In this document: positions 45,701 to 57,580 of the stretch, one piece after another | Numbering within the stretch: position 1 is the first letter of the stretch | Layout of the letters: each line of letters begins with the position of its first letter | Assembly: GCA_015350385.1 (NCBI GenBank) | Contig: WNKI01000002.1 | Span: 1,520,895-1,584,894 of the forward strand | Source of the DNA: Aculops lycopersici | Lineage: Eukaryota > Arthropoda > Arachnida > Trombidiformes > Eriophyidae | Reading direction: 5' to 3' | DNA length: 64,000 nucleotides | Made by a program: the position numbers and the translations under genes | Notes under the pieces: model-generated | Seen by the model: the letters and a program-made list of their open reading frames with translations, nothing else | What the model was told of the DNA's origin: nothing | Database searches by the model: none

Positions 45701-48700
45701 GGATCCAAATCAAAGTTATCATCATTACCATTGTTATTGCTATCACTATTGGACCGAATGGAGGCGGATCTACCTGAAACTCCATCGTCGTCATCCGAGT
45801 TGTTGGAATCTAAATTGGCAGCAGCAGCAGCAGCGGTCTTGTCAAATGAGTAAAGAATCTGGGCGCCGATACCCTTGTCACCATCTTCAGCATACAAATT
45901 CCTTGGCAACACTTGCAAGTTTTGACCGACTAAACTTTGCTGTGTTTCGTCCATCACAAGCGAGTACTTTTCGTCCAGGAACTTGGGATTCTGATCGTCG
46001 AAGTCTGTATGATTTAATGTTATTTTTTGCATGATAATATTTTGGAGAAAGTGGAGGAGGAGTCAATTAGTTTATGTGCCGTCATTTGGCATGCAGGTTG
46101 GTTTGCGGCTGGGCAAAATTGGGCAGCCGACAACAAGTTGTTGTTTGGGAAAAAGCAACAATCATACAGCGAGACATCAAACTTCACTTTCATCATTGAT
46201 TAGTCACGACACAGAAAAGCGAGCGTAACGAGAGTGCGATACTTTGATACAAAATTTTGTAGTAGCTCCTCTTTCCCTAACACACAGTTACATTGCTCAA
46301 GTCTCTCAGTTGCGGCCAAAACTTGGAGACTGATTGTTGAGTAGCCAGAAACAAGTTCATCGTGCCGGCGACAAGCACATAACTTTGCCATCGGGAGTAA
46401 AGCACACGAAAAGTAGAGCTGAATGTGGACGACATCAACAGGTTGTCGGGCTGTTGCTCGCTATCCGTTCGGCTATTGTTGTCGGAAAAGTAGCGGTCCA
46501 TTTAATGGCTTCATTCGGCAAAACTAATCGACTGCTCACGACGGTAACGACACCAGAGCCTTGAGCCACTTGTTGCTGCCTCTTCTCTCTTGTGGCAAGA
46601 TTGTTTGGCTATTAGTTGACCAACAACTAACAACTCGACTCAACCAGATCGATGAGTCTTGGCGGCTCTAGTTTTGTTGAGCTAGAATCGAGGCAAATTA
46701 TGCGAGTAATTTCCAAAAGTGGCCACGCATAGCGATGTCGACGAGGGATGGAAATAACTTTTGGTCTGAGAAAGAGATTAGTTGACGCCTCGAGGGTTCA
46801 GTGGTGAAATTACGCGGGATCTAAAGTCAGTTGAATGGCCAACTAACAACAAATGATCAGCTTGTAACTTGGCCATCGCCTCTACACATGCGACAAACAT
46901 CGAGGAATATAAATCAGCATCAGCAATGAGCCAATGTCACTGCTCTAGTTTGGCGGTCACATTTGGAGGATTCTCCAAGTAATAATGGACTAGCGCGGCG
47001 TTAATTTGCCTAAATTAGCGTTAGAGTTTATCGACTTGTCAGTCGGAATAAACTTGAAGTTAAATTTGAACCAAAGCCCCAAAGCATTGCCGGCGGCTAA
47101 CTCAGGTGAGTGGCTCTTGTGCATTGAACTGACCAAAAAAGAAGAATGGAATAAAATTCCGAGCGACAACACAATGCCACTTGTGGATGCGCCGCACAGC
47201 ACGCAGCAACTGCGAGCCAACAACTAACGCCGCTGCCGCTGCCTGCACTCTCCACGCTAATCTCATTATCCCTCACTAAAAGAAGGATAAAACATGGCTC
47301 ACCTGTGGCTTTTGGGTGCGGAGTCGAGAGTTTTGGCTGCAAGACGAGACGAAACTCGAACAGAATACCAAACGACAAAACTAGTGAAGGGGAGAAAGTC
47401 AGGCGCAGGTGAAAGAACATGGAGTTGGAGCTCGAATTGGATCAGCCGGCTGAATTCGTAATCGTTGTCGCATTGTAAAATCGTCATCTTGCTTGAAATT
47501 TCAGCCTCAACTACAACTTCCACTCAGCTAATCCACTCTTTGAAACCAAGTGGATCAACCACTTGTGGCGTCATCCTCTTCACTTTCCCTCTCATTCCCT
47601 TTTACTTGCAAACTAGCGACGCGAATCAAAAGCAAGGAGGAATTCTTTTGTGTGGCCCAGATTTTAACAAAACGTTGGCTAATTAGTGCAGGTGAGTGTT
47701 TGCTGCGTGGCGACAACATTAGTTTTTTCACGACGAAAGTTTGGCTAATCGGCGCAAGAATTTCTACTCGCAGTTTGAGTTCTCGCGGTTAGTTTTAGTC
47801 TCCATGTCTCGATGCCTTTATCCATCTTCCGTCTTCAAAGAAGAAACTACGCTGAGAATAGTAGAATTTAGCCTGCTGATTTGACTTGCTAATGCACCGC
47901 AAGAGTGTGACATAAACTCCAACTGACTGACTTTTGTTCAGGTAACTTGAATTTTCAGATTCCAATGAGTTTTCTCTCAATGGAATGGCTAACTTGTAGC
48001 TTTTTGCAACTCTCGCGAGCATACTGCGTGCAAGCTCTCTCGAATTTCTAGTTTGGCATTCCACGAGCACAACAGTTGAAAGTTGGTCCGTTTCATGTAG
48101 CTGCACAAAGTTGCGACTGCAGTTCGGAAAGAGAGAATTACAATGGCCGGCCCAAGTGGTAGTTGCCATGGAGAAGTGAGAATTCTGATTTCTTTTCTCT
48201 CTCCCTCGTTGCAAAATCATTGAATGATGTAGAAATGTAACAGCGAAAAATTGGACACTAACTTACCTATCACGTTGACTTGCACCTGCGCCGTTGCGCT
48301 TAGTGGCTCCGGTTCCCCTTGGTCCGAAGCGGTGATAGTGATCAAAAATGAGCTTAGAGTTTCGTAGTCTAATGGACCGGAAACGAGCAGCGTGGGGTCG
48401 AGTGGATTTGGGAATTGCAACAAACGCGAGGCTTGCGAGCCATCGTCCACAACGCGATAGTGGAGCGTTGAAAAGGGACCGGCCGAGTCTTTGTCTTGAG
48501 CCAGAATTTCGCGACTGGCAATTGATCCAATGGGCGAGGTTTCGCTAATATTAACTTGATATGTCACTATCGATTGGCCACTTTGATCCGTTACCATTGA
48601 GGCGCCGGGGCCAACGATAAATTCGGGCGCATGATCATTAGCGTCGGTTATTAAAATTCTCACTGGAATTGTGGTCGACTCACTTTGGTGTTCTCGACTT

Positions 48701-51700
48701 AGCGGTTTGCACTTGATATTCATCAACAAACTCGACTCTCCCTCGCTACTCTCTTTGTCCAACTTTCTAACCAAAACTAAATTCTTTGTTCCCGGCTCCA
48801 ATCTAATGGGCGATTGATTGGAAGGACCACTTAAACCGGAAGTAGAGGCTCCGCCAAAACCATTGGGCTGAACGATTGAGTAGAAGCTCGTTGGGAGCTC
48901 AGCTTGTTGGTTGGCAGCAGGTGGTTGCTGTTGAATCGAAGATATATGCGACGGCGGCGGCGGCGCTGAACTTTGTGGAGGCGAGCTGGCAATATTGTCG
49001 CCTGCTACCAGCGGCGAGTCGCCATTAAAATTATCGTTTGTGCGTTGATTTGCATTTGTATATGTATTCGCACTTGAGCTTGAGCTTGAGCTTGAGCTTG
49101 CCAAGGACAAGTCCATTAGTTCCACGTTGCCCGATTGGAGCGAGGGATCGCCATTCACCTGTTTCGAGTTTACGAATTGTGTAGTTGAGGAATTTTTAGG
49201 AAGTCAGTGTGTGTTTGTGTGTCTAGTTTTGATAACGACTTTTTTCGGTCTGTGCAATATAAAATGTAGCATATAACATGGAGAACATTGAACTTTTCGC
49301 TCGATTGATTTGATAGACTCTGAAGGAATCGGAAAGAGAAAAGTAGGAAGAGAATCGAACCCTTGAACTCGACTCTTGTTTAGCTTCTCGTCTTTTCCCG
49401 TCTCGACGTTTTGCGTTGAGACGAGGGTGAGAAAAGGAGAAAAGTCATTAGCATCCAATTGAAGAGAGATAAAGGAAACAATCATTTGCGGCTGGCCGAG
49501 ATAACAGTTGGCAGCCGCCGCCTAGTTTCACCTGTCGCCCTCACGCTAGTGTGAGGTAAGGCAATTGATTTACTGGCAATCGAGTGTCACCTGAGCATTG
49601 GGCTTTCACATTTGCCGCTTTCGTCCCAAAACAACTGCCTATTTTTCTGCGGAACCCTCCGCTTCTCTTGGAGATTCAAGGTTCAAGATTCGACTCATAG
49701 CTTTGATCTAGATACAAGTGGCTTTGCAAGAAACAAACTCCACTTATTGCCCAATATTTCATAGATTTCATACAAAAATATTCGTCACCAGCTTGGCTGC
49801 TGGTAGCTCGTAAATTAATCTCTTTGCTCTCGATTTGTGTTGTCGTCGTTTGGCAAATGGTTTAATTGCTCCCTCTCTCTCTTTGGCACTGGAGTTTGTT
49901 TTCAGTTAGCACGCAAAATAAATGACTTCTACAAGCTCAAAGTTTGAACTCGATAGAGATAGTTAGCTTACAGGCGTATAAATATTCAAGGGACACGATC
50001 TCTCTTTCTCTCTCAACTTTCAGGTAGCAGCTTCCGCAATTTACGTGCCAACGACACTATGAATATGAACAGGACAAAAAAGAGGAGAAATCTCGGCCAA
50101 CTTGTGCGCTAGTTTCCATCTCAAACGGGACAAATCAGTTCGCGGACCTCGACGCTGGTCCCTATGTATCTCGGCTTCCACTTGAAAATGAATTAGACTA
50201 GCTAGCTCAAAGACCCAAGGCTTCAACATTTGAGGGGCGCGGTATCCGTTCACGTGGCAGGCTTATTCAGGTCATTCACCTGGGCAAAAGAAACAACAGT
50301 AACGGCGGCAGCATAGAGGCAGCGCGTGCTCCTGTTGTTACGCAACAAGAGCAACAGAAACAAGACAGAAGCACTGGCGACAATTAATCTGCTCGACCAC
50401 GACGAGAATGAAGAGGAAGTGGCGCTGGCGCAATTAACCTGAGCGCACTAGCTGGTGTTGTGCGGATGCGAAATGAGTAACGCGAAGCTCGCAACCGACA
50501 ACATAAGTATCTAGTCCTGTTCAGGTGAGTGGAGGCAAGTTGGATAAGAGTGCGAGCAAATAACTCGTCCACTGATTACATGTTTGCCAAACGAACGGCA
50601 GGTAAGTTTGTTTCTATCTTGCGGCTCTCGCTTGCTACTCTGCCACTTGGCTACCGGCCAATCAAAACAAGTGGCCCGCTAACCGAGTGAGCGGTTGGCT
50701 CAACTACGGCAGGTGGTTGTTGGCTACACCACTGTTGCGGTAGCTGCAACTGTGAGTCTTGTGCACTACTTTGCTTGGTCTCTTCATACTGATTACAGGA
50801 ACAGAAGACCGGCAAAGTTTCATTCAAATTCAAGTGGTCAGATGAGAAGTGATCACGCAACTTGAAGGTCCGAGGTGCAATCAAACTCGTCGTGACTTTC
50901 CGTTACTTTTCCAATCAAGATTGAAATTGGGATTCGAGAGAGATTTATTTGAAATAAAAAACACTGATCGAAGATGGTCAAACAAACTAAAGCTAGAGAA
51001 ACGTCTACTTACGTCTATGGTGCCAATTACAGCGCCAATCTGCGTTGCCTCGTTCACCGTTAGAGTCAATGACGAGCCGCCATTCGAGAGGTAGCACAAC
51101 TCGGCATAGTTCACCTGAGGAGCTGTTTGTATTTGCAGCGGCGGTGGCGGTAATAACGCTACTGTATCGGTTGCTGATGTTCTACTTCTAAATCCTTCTT
51201 GCTCCTTGTTTCTCTGGAAACGACCGGTTGTCTTGTGAATTGCAACGTTTGGTGGAGGTGATGTCACGCTGCCGCCGTCGCCGTCACTATCGCCGATAAA
51301 CGAGGGCGCAACCGATGAGATTCCCTCGCTCGTGGCCACCTGCTGCTCGCCGCTACTGCTTGTGACTTCTATGCCGTCCCTGCCACTTGTTGGCTCTGAG
51401 GTGGCAATCGATACTAAATTAGGCGGCATCGCCGCTACTGGTTCACTTAAAGCCACGGATACTTGTTGCTGGTCGCTGGTTGGCTGAGATTCGGGCGCCG
51501 GCAAGTCGGCGTTGAAAGTTGCAGCTCCATTCTCGACGACAGTCGCCGACTCGAGGGGAACCGACTGCGACACATCCGGCTGGCCACTGGCGCCACTTGT
51601 TGTCGTAGCATCGTTCGAGTCTTGAAGGTGCGATAAATTTTCAGGTAAATCCGGTGGTGTTTGGTCGACACTTGTTGTGTCATAATGTGTCTCGTTTTGC

Positions 51701-51987
51701 AAGTCTCTTGCGCTTCTCTTGCTAAGTTTTGAGTCTTTTCGTTGCTGAGATCTAAATCGTTGTGGAGGTTTTTGCTCACTAATTCCCATTCTATCTTCAT
51801 TTTCTCTTCCATCTCGAATGGAAGAATTAAGTGTTTGCAAGTTGAATTGATCACTTCTACTCGTTAGATTGAAAATTTGCTTGTTATTTTCAACTTGATG
51901 TGCCAAAGAAAACGAGTGGAAGTAACTAAAGGTGTGAGCAATTAGAATCAAGAATAAGATTTTGAATACAACCAAATTGGTGGCCAT
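39782..51987 (-). CDS. PCDH15/Cad99C-like cadherin
   Basis: Four exons, 51987-51013, 49158-48267, 46004-44890 and 42667-39782, join in phases 0, 1 and 0 to give 1,955 residues. Each junction rebuilds cadherin sequence: VIGTID|VNGDPSL, VQVNVI|DFDDQNPKF and NVNDNKPK|FSQPQYTF. It has a signal peptide (FKILFLILIAHTFSYF), about 250 disordered residues, then about five cadherin repeats between residues 285 and 1100, with Ca-binding motifs such as DANDHAPEF, LDYE and NVNDNKPKF. One TM helix lies near 1175-1200 (LLLSALLAFLVCLLLIVII), followed by a Ser/Asn/Gln-rich tail of about 750 residues. The first repeat (AELCYLSNGGSSL) and third repeat (LHLHPTSGEIRLL) resemble PCDH15, which links stereocilia, and its fly ortholog Cad99C, a microvillar protein; those have 11 repeats. 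Ortholog or shortened paralog is unclear. The long exon 1 linker and poly-Ser/Ala tracts are lineage-specific. Confidence 0.85.
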
Positions 51988-54684
51988 TTCGCTGGTTCTA
52001 TTGAACTTGTTTATCTTCGTTGTTGATATTATTTATATGTTGCCTTTCTCTATCCGATGTCTTCAAATTGAATCAATGACATTGAAGCTCTCGACCACAT
52101 GGTTAGTTGGGATTATGTTTCTAGAGCTGATAACTTGAATTCTGTTCCTCCAAAGTTTCTTTTTGTTTGTCCCCTCAAGTCTCGTGTTAAGTCTATTTGT
52201 AAACTAGCTGAAAACTTTGAGAAACTAGTGAAACTTTGTCCACCGGCCAGCGCGAGGACAAGATAAAAAAGAGCAATGAGCAACAATGGCAGCGGAGAAG
52301 CCGAAGTTGTTGCATGCAATGCAATGGTTGCAGCGCACTGAGGTAGTGGTCACAACGGTTGCCATCCTTGCTGCGCATGCGCCTTCAAATTCACGGGGCG
52401 ACAGGTGCCACAACGAGCGCCGCCTGCTGGCCACTGGCTTCCTTTCTTCTCGATACCTCTCTTCGTTTTCGTTTTCGAGGTAACCACTTGAGGATTCGTC
52501 TGCTCGCTCGTCCATTTGCTCATTTGACGGTTCGGCTCAAGTTTGGGCTCATTTAATCTCCTCGCTTTGGTTTCGCCTGGCAACAACAAAAAGAAGCCAA
52601 GATTCTTACGAACCTAATGAACTCGCGCTCGCTAATTCGCTACTGAGATGCTAGATTCGAGTAGAAGGCGGGAGGCCCAGTTAGCAGTCAGCTGAGTTGA
52701 TTATCCTCCTCAGATTATTAGCTGCACTGGGCAACAAGCAGACGAGCAAATGAGCAAGAGCGCTCGGAGGTAATGATGCAACGAGGGGGCGACGCAACGC
52801 AACACGACGCAGTCTACACTGGCCGTCAGTGGTCGAGTCTTAGACAGGATCAAGTGGTGGCCAAATTGCTAGCAAATTTGTTGGGCGTTCACTTTGGTCG
52901 TCGTTGCCGCCGTCGTCGTCCTGATCGCGAGGTTCAAATGACACAGCAGCAAAAGATGGACATCATTGAAAACAAATACGTCAGCAACAAGACAAGCACA
53001 GCGATGGCCAGCATGCTAGTACCTCCTCTCATTGCGCGCACCTGATGATGAAAATGATGCCACTTGTTGCCTGTTGTTCTGTACTCGCTGCAAGCTCCAG
53101 TGCGAGCTGAGACTATGCATCGAGACACCCATTGCTCATGTCTTGCCAATGATCTTGGATGCACTTGGCAATGCAGGACATCAGCCGGTGATGCATGGTA
53201 TCCATGGTAAACCCGATTGAAAGCCGTGGAATGATGATAAATGTCAAGTTCAACCTCCGATGTGCAAAATAAATGTTCAATGTTTCCTAAGTGGACCATA
53301 GAATAAGAGTTACTCGACAATAGACCTAGAAAGAAGTAGACAAAATAAGACGATTCGTTCATGCAGATGATATCGTTATGCTCTCACAGTTGGGCGGTGG
53401 TATTCCTTCCTGTCTGTTGCTGGTTACGCAACGCCATCAGCCAACGATGACAAGCGTGTGCTGTCGTCTCTGCTTTGCCTCGAGGCGAGAGCGCGGAGAT
53501 TTCACCTGTTTACCTGGCGCTTCCTTTTCAGTCTGGGGGTCGGTAGGTTGCAGTCAGCCGCACTTGTCCACAGATTTGAGTGGCCAAAAGGACCACAAGT
53601 TGGCGATTCGATGCGGCTAACGCGAGCAACCAACCAACCAGCAACTGCAAACGCCTACTGTACTTGAAGACAGGAAATGGCCGCGGCGGCAACTCGTCGC
53701 CATCGTCGTCGTTGTTGGCGACAAAACAACAGCCGGTTGGTCGCGTCGGCGCAAGTGAGCAAACGACTTTTTCTTCCTCAACTCTTGTGGCAACCACCAA
53801 CCACTAACAAACCATCGAACCAACAAACAAACTTACAATGGAAATTGTTCTGTTTGCCTCCTGTGTTGGTCAACGCAAGAGGCGAGAACCTCAAGCAAAA
53901 GCTCGGACCAAACGCGCGACCCTCACTTGCTGTCCCTACGTTTCGTTTCCATGGCAAACAAAGAGGAGAAGATAACAAGAAAAAGAGCGAGCAGCTTGCA
54001 GCTCCAATTTTTTGGCTGTTGTCGTCACCGCCGACTATTGACCAACCACTGGTTGCTCTCACATCGGGCTGAAGGCCACTTGCATTGTTGGCTAGTGAGG
54101 CCCTACCGATTCTGTCGGTGTGGCCTAACGTCAACTTAGGGGGCGTGGTCACGTTAGCCCGCGCGCCCGCCCGGGTTAAAGAGTCTACCCATCGTGTCGA
54201 GCAATGTAATGACAGTTAATGAGAGCTTGAAAAGATGAAGATAAAAGTTCAGCTCAATCCCAAATCTGTTCCAACAGATCGGTGTTTGTTTGCTCGTGTC
54301 CCCATTGGCCACTTGACTTGAGCATCAAGTGGTCAACTTAGACACAAAAATGGACAACTGCAAGTGAGAGTCTTCGTTGCTTGAATGGATTCGCCACTTC
54401 AGTGTCACTCATTGAAGGTTGAATTGATTCACACGATCACAACACGATGGTATATTTCTATCTCATAAAAGAGAGCATTTAGTGGAAGTCAGTGGATTAG
54501 TTGACATCTGTGTTGCTGAAAAAGATCACTTTGTGGATGTAGATAACGAGGAGAGAAGGGGAGAAGATGGGAAAGATGAAGAGAAAAAATATGAGAAAGT
54601 GGGACTTCCAAGAGTAAGTCAATTTGTCGTCGTATTTCGGTAGATGAGTTAAAGGTCATTTCTAGCGCCGAAATTGTTTTCTAC
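51988..54684. other. Cadherin 5' flank and intergenic region
   Basis: No supported gene. The left part should contain the cadherin 5' UTR and promoter (minus strand). A 97-codon minus-strand ATG frame (52225-52515) has some coding-like composition but no domain, and may be a leader ORF. A short plus-strand stretch at 53351-53389 encodes HADDIVMLS, which resembles a reverse-transcriptase active site, without supporting sequence on either side. Confidence 0.4.
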
Positions 54685-54690
54685 TTTATT
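54685..54690 (-). terminator. Poly(A) signal of the Lys-rich secreted protein gene
   Basis: TTTATT reads AATAAA on the minus strand, about 200 nt past the stop codon at 54887. Confidence 0.55.
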
Positions 54691-54886
54691 TCCGATTAAA
54701 ATCCACTAAAAAGAGAATCCATCTCTCCAACATAAACTCGATGTCAGATGAACTCGAATACAATTAGTATTTAAGTTACAGTTACGCAACACTTGTGGTT
54801 GCCACTATCCTCCTCCGCCTTTCGATTCGTTCCGCTCTCTAGCCCCTCGCATTCCTTTGAGGAGTTAGCCTCTCTTCTGAAATCAT

Positions 54887-57580
54887 TTAAACGTGAAAAC
54901 CACTTGTTGCTGTTGCCGGTGAGTCTGTGGTCGGATTTAGACTGCCACTTTTCGGAGCCGAACTGTCCACTGGTCCAAGAGCCAACGCATTTGCTCTCGC
55001 CTCTCTTACAACATCCTCCAATTGCAGCAACTTTTCCGCTTGTTGCTCCCTATCAGCCGGTAACAACTCATCGCTCGTCGACATTGGAACGCTTGAGTTT
55101 ATCAAGGACAATTGCTGTTGCTGTTGCTCTTGCTCTTTTTGAGACTCTTGCTGCCCATTTGTAGCCTGCTCTTGTTGAACTTGGGGATCCATCGAGCTAC
55201 TGGCCGCATTTAGTTTCTTATCACTCGATTGGTCATTGCTATTCACTGTTGCAGTTGGCTGATCCCCGCTGGCGGCCGCAGCGTAGTAACCGTGATGTTT
55301 CTTGTCGCCCTGTTGTTGGTCATCGTTGTTGTTGTCGTCGTCGTCGGGGGAGGATATATACGAAGATTGAGATGTCGTGAGGCGCAAATAGAAAGTCGAG
55401 AGTTGAAGAAAGTTAGTTCAGATTAGTCTTGTTGGAGAGATTTCGAAAAGGGAATTCTAATTTGCAACTTTGCAAGTATCCATTTGTCGGCCTGAGATTT
55501 AGTGGGCCGATTCGTGATATCACCTCACTTCCCTCCACGACTATGGCTGATAGCTAATGGTGCGGCCAGTAAACGATGCGTGCAATCAGAGAACGAAAGA
55601 GGCACTCGCTTCGTTGTTGTGTTATGACGCTAGTTGGCCATAGAAGAAACACTCACGTGATTGTAATCCCACGAATGATGTCCTTTGCCCTTCTTATCCT
55701 TCCAATTGACCTCAGTCCTAAAGTGGGATAAATTTGTTGAGTAGAGTGGAGATTGTAAAGAATTTCGCTTGTGGTTAGATCAATGTTTTTTGGTGTCTCA
55801 GGTGACAATATCGTTGGGCTTCTCTTTCGCTTGCCAGCTGACAGTCAAGTCAAGTTTCCTCCAGTAGAAGGTTTAATTGACTTGATATTCAGCACTTAGA
55901 TCGTCGCCCTTTCGTCGTCGTTGTCGTTGTCTTTGGCGTCAGCTGAACAATAAGTCAACAAGTCGATCAAAGAGTCAACAGGTGGGAAAGTCAATGTCGT
56001 CGTCTCCATTGACACCACTTCCTACTTCGACTGACAAGAGCCAAGTGAGCAGCAACAATGAAACACCTGTTGCCCAGATTATGTGTGCGACAGCAACGAC
56101 AACAACAACACTAATCAATGAACTTGAATACGGCTACTCACTTGAAATGCGACTTGTGTCCGTGTTCCTTCCTCTCGACTGTTTTTGTGTGCGTTTTTAG
56201 GTGTAGGGTTAAGAGCGAAGAGTTGGTTAGTTTCAATCAAATGAAAGGCCAGTCAAATGAGCTGGCAACAGGAAGTTTGCCTAAAACTCCATTGAAGATC
56301 TAGTTGAACCAAAGGGATCCCATAACTCACTTAGATGCTTGTGGTTTCCTCGCTTGTAGCCAAACTCCCAGGCGCCTTTCTTGGGCACAGAGCGGTACCT
56401 GTTGATTTTGAATGTAGGATCAAGCATAAATTAGATTAGACGTGTGTTCATCCAGCTTTCCTCTGATCGGCGACAATCAAAATCAGAGTCGAAATAAAAG
56501 TCAATGTCACCACTTGTTACTCTTTACTTACTCGTAAAACTTTCCATGATGGCCGCCGTGACCTCCACCGCCGAGGCCACTACCACCTGACTGGCCAGCA
56601 TAATTTCCACCACTCTCACCTCCACCTGAGTGGTAGCCGCCGCTGCCGCCACCACTTTCCTCTGATTCGTGACCGTGATGCGCGGGTTCTGGTCTCACTT
56701 TGGTCGGTGCCACGTAGTGCGTGGCCATCTTCTTCTTATAATGCTTCTTTTTATGATGTTTTTTCTTCATATGTACATAAATAACCTTCTTCTTTTTCTT
56801 AGGCTTCTTTTTCTTCTTTTTTACAATGATGATTTTCTTCTTCTTCTTATGCTTCTTCTTCTTCTTCTTCTTCTTTTTCACTATTATAACCTTCTTCTTC
56901 TTCTTAGGCTTGTAGTGCTTGCCACCTGCCGCCTGCAAGTCACTTTGAGACTTTTTCTTGCCCAAACCCAATGAGTCTAGAGAGTTTAATTGGGCACGTC
57001 CGGTCGAAGAACGGTGCAATTGGTTCAAGCCGTTCACTTGCTTTGGCGCCGACATGTATACAGGTGCTCGCCCATTGGTGGCCGCCTGCTGAGACTTGGT
57101 TGTTACGACATTTTGGCTGCCTGCCACCAATTCCTGTGGATCCAACGCTGGTAGTTCGTGTATCGCTTGATTGTTCAAATTTGAGCTCGCCGTTTGAGCT
57201 GCAGGCTCAACAGTTTCACCACCAATCACACCACTCGATCTGATACGCTTATCATTCAGAGGTAACTCACCAGTTGCATCGGCAATTGAAGCTACGGCTT
57301 CGCTCGTAATTGACAGCTCAGAACCACTTGTTGTGTGGGGATCCGAGGGCAACCACGGAGTTATTGATGCGTCGAGTCTGTGCGACTCAAAGTTGTCGCC
57401 GATCGACGCAATCGAGCTGGCCGCCACCTGTGACAGGTGATGACAGCTGACCATCAAACATAAGGCGATTGAAATGAGCAACTTCTTATTCGATTTGCTT
57501 GATTTATTTAATAATATATTTGGCACAAGTTCAATATTATTATGTAACGTCTCTTGTTTGGCCCACATTTTTCTATTCAT
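54887..57580 (-). CDS. Secreted Lys/His/Gly-rich protein, five exons
   Basis: Exons 57580-56532, 56398-56331, 56178-56142, 55717-55657 and 55309-54887 join in frame (phases 2, 1, 2, 0) to give 545 residues; all introns are GT..AG. I start at the ATG at 57580 because the upstream in-frame codon is GTG. A hydrophobic signal core follows a long N-terminal lead (LLISIALCLMVSCHHL). Residues of about 218-285 are a Lys-rich array in which blocks of Lys alternate with VIIV, IIIV and VIYV, then His/Lys. A Gly/Ser/His-rich segment follows. The small exons encode a denser, conserved-looking part: YRSVPKKGAWEFGYKRGN, ERKEHGHKSHF, and KTEVNWKDKKGKGHHSWDYNH. The last exon is Gln/Ser/Ala-rich. This composition suggests an extracellular matrix, cuticle, silk or glue component. 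No function is known to me. The shortest exon is 37 nt. Confidence 0.8.

Noticed and set aside
52225..52515. 97-codon minus-strand ATG frame upstream of the cadherin
   Set aside because: Some coding-like composition but no domain; more likely leader sequence. Not strong enough to annotate.
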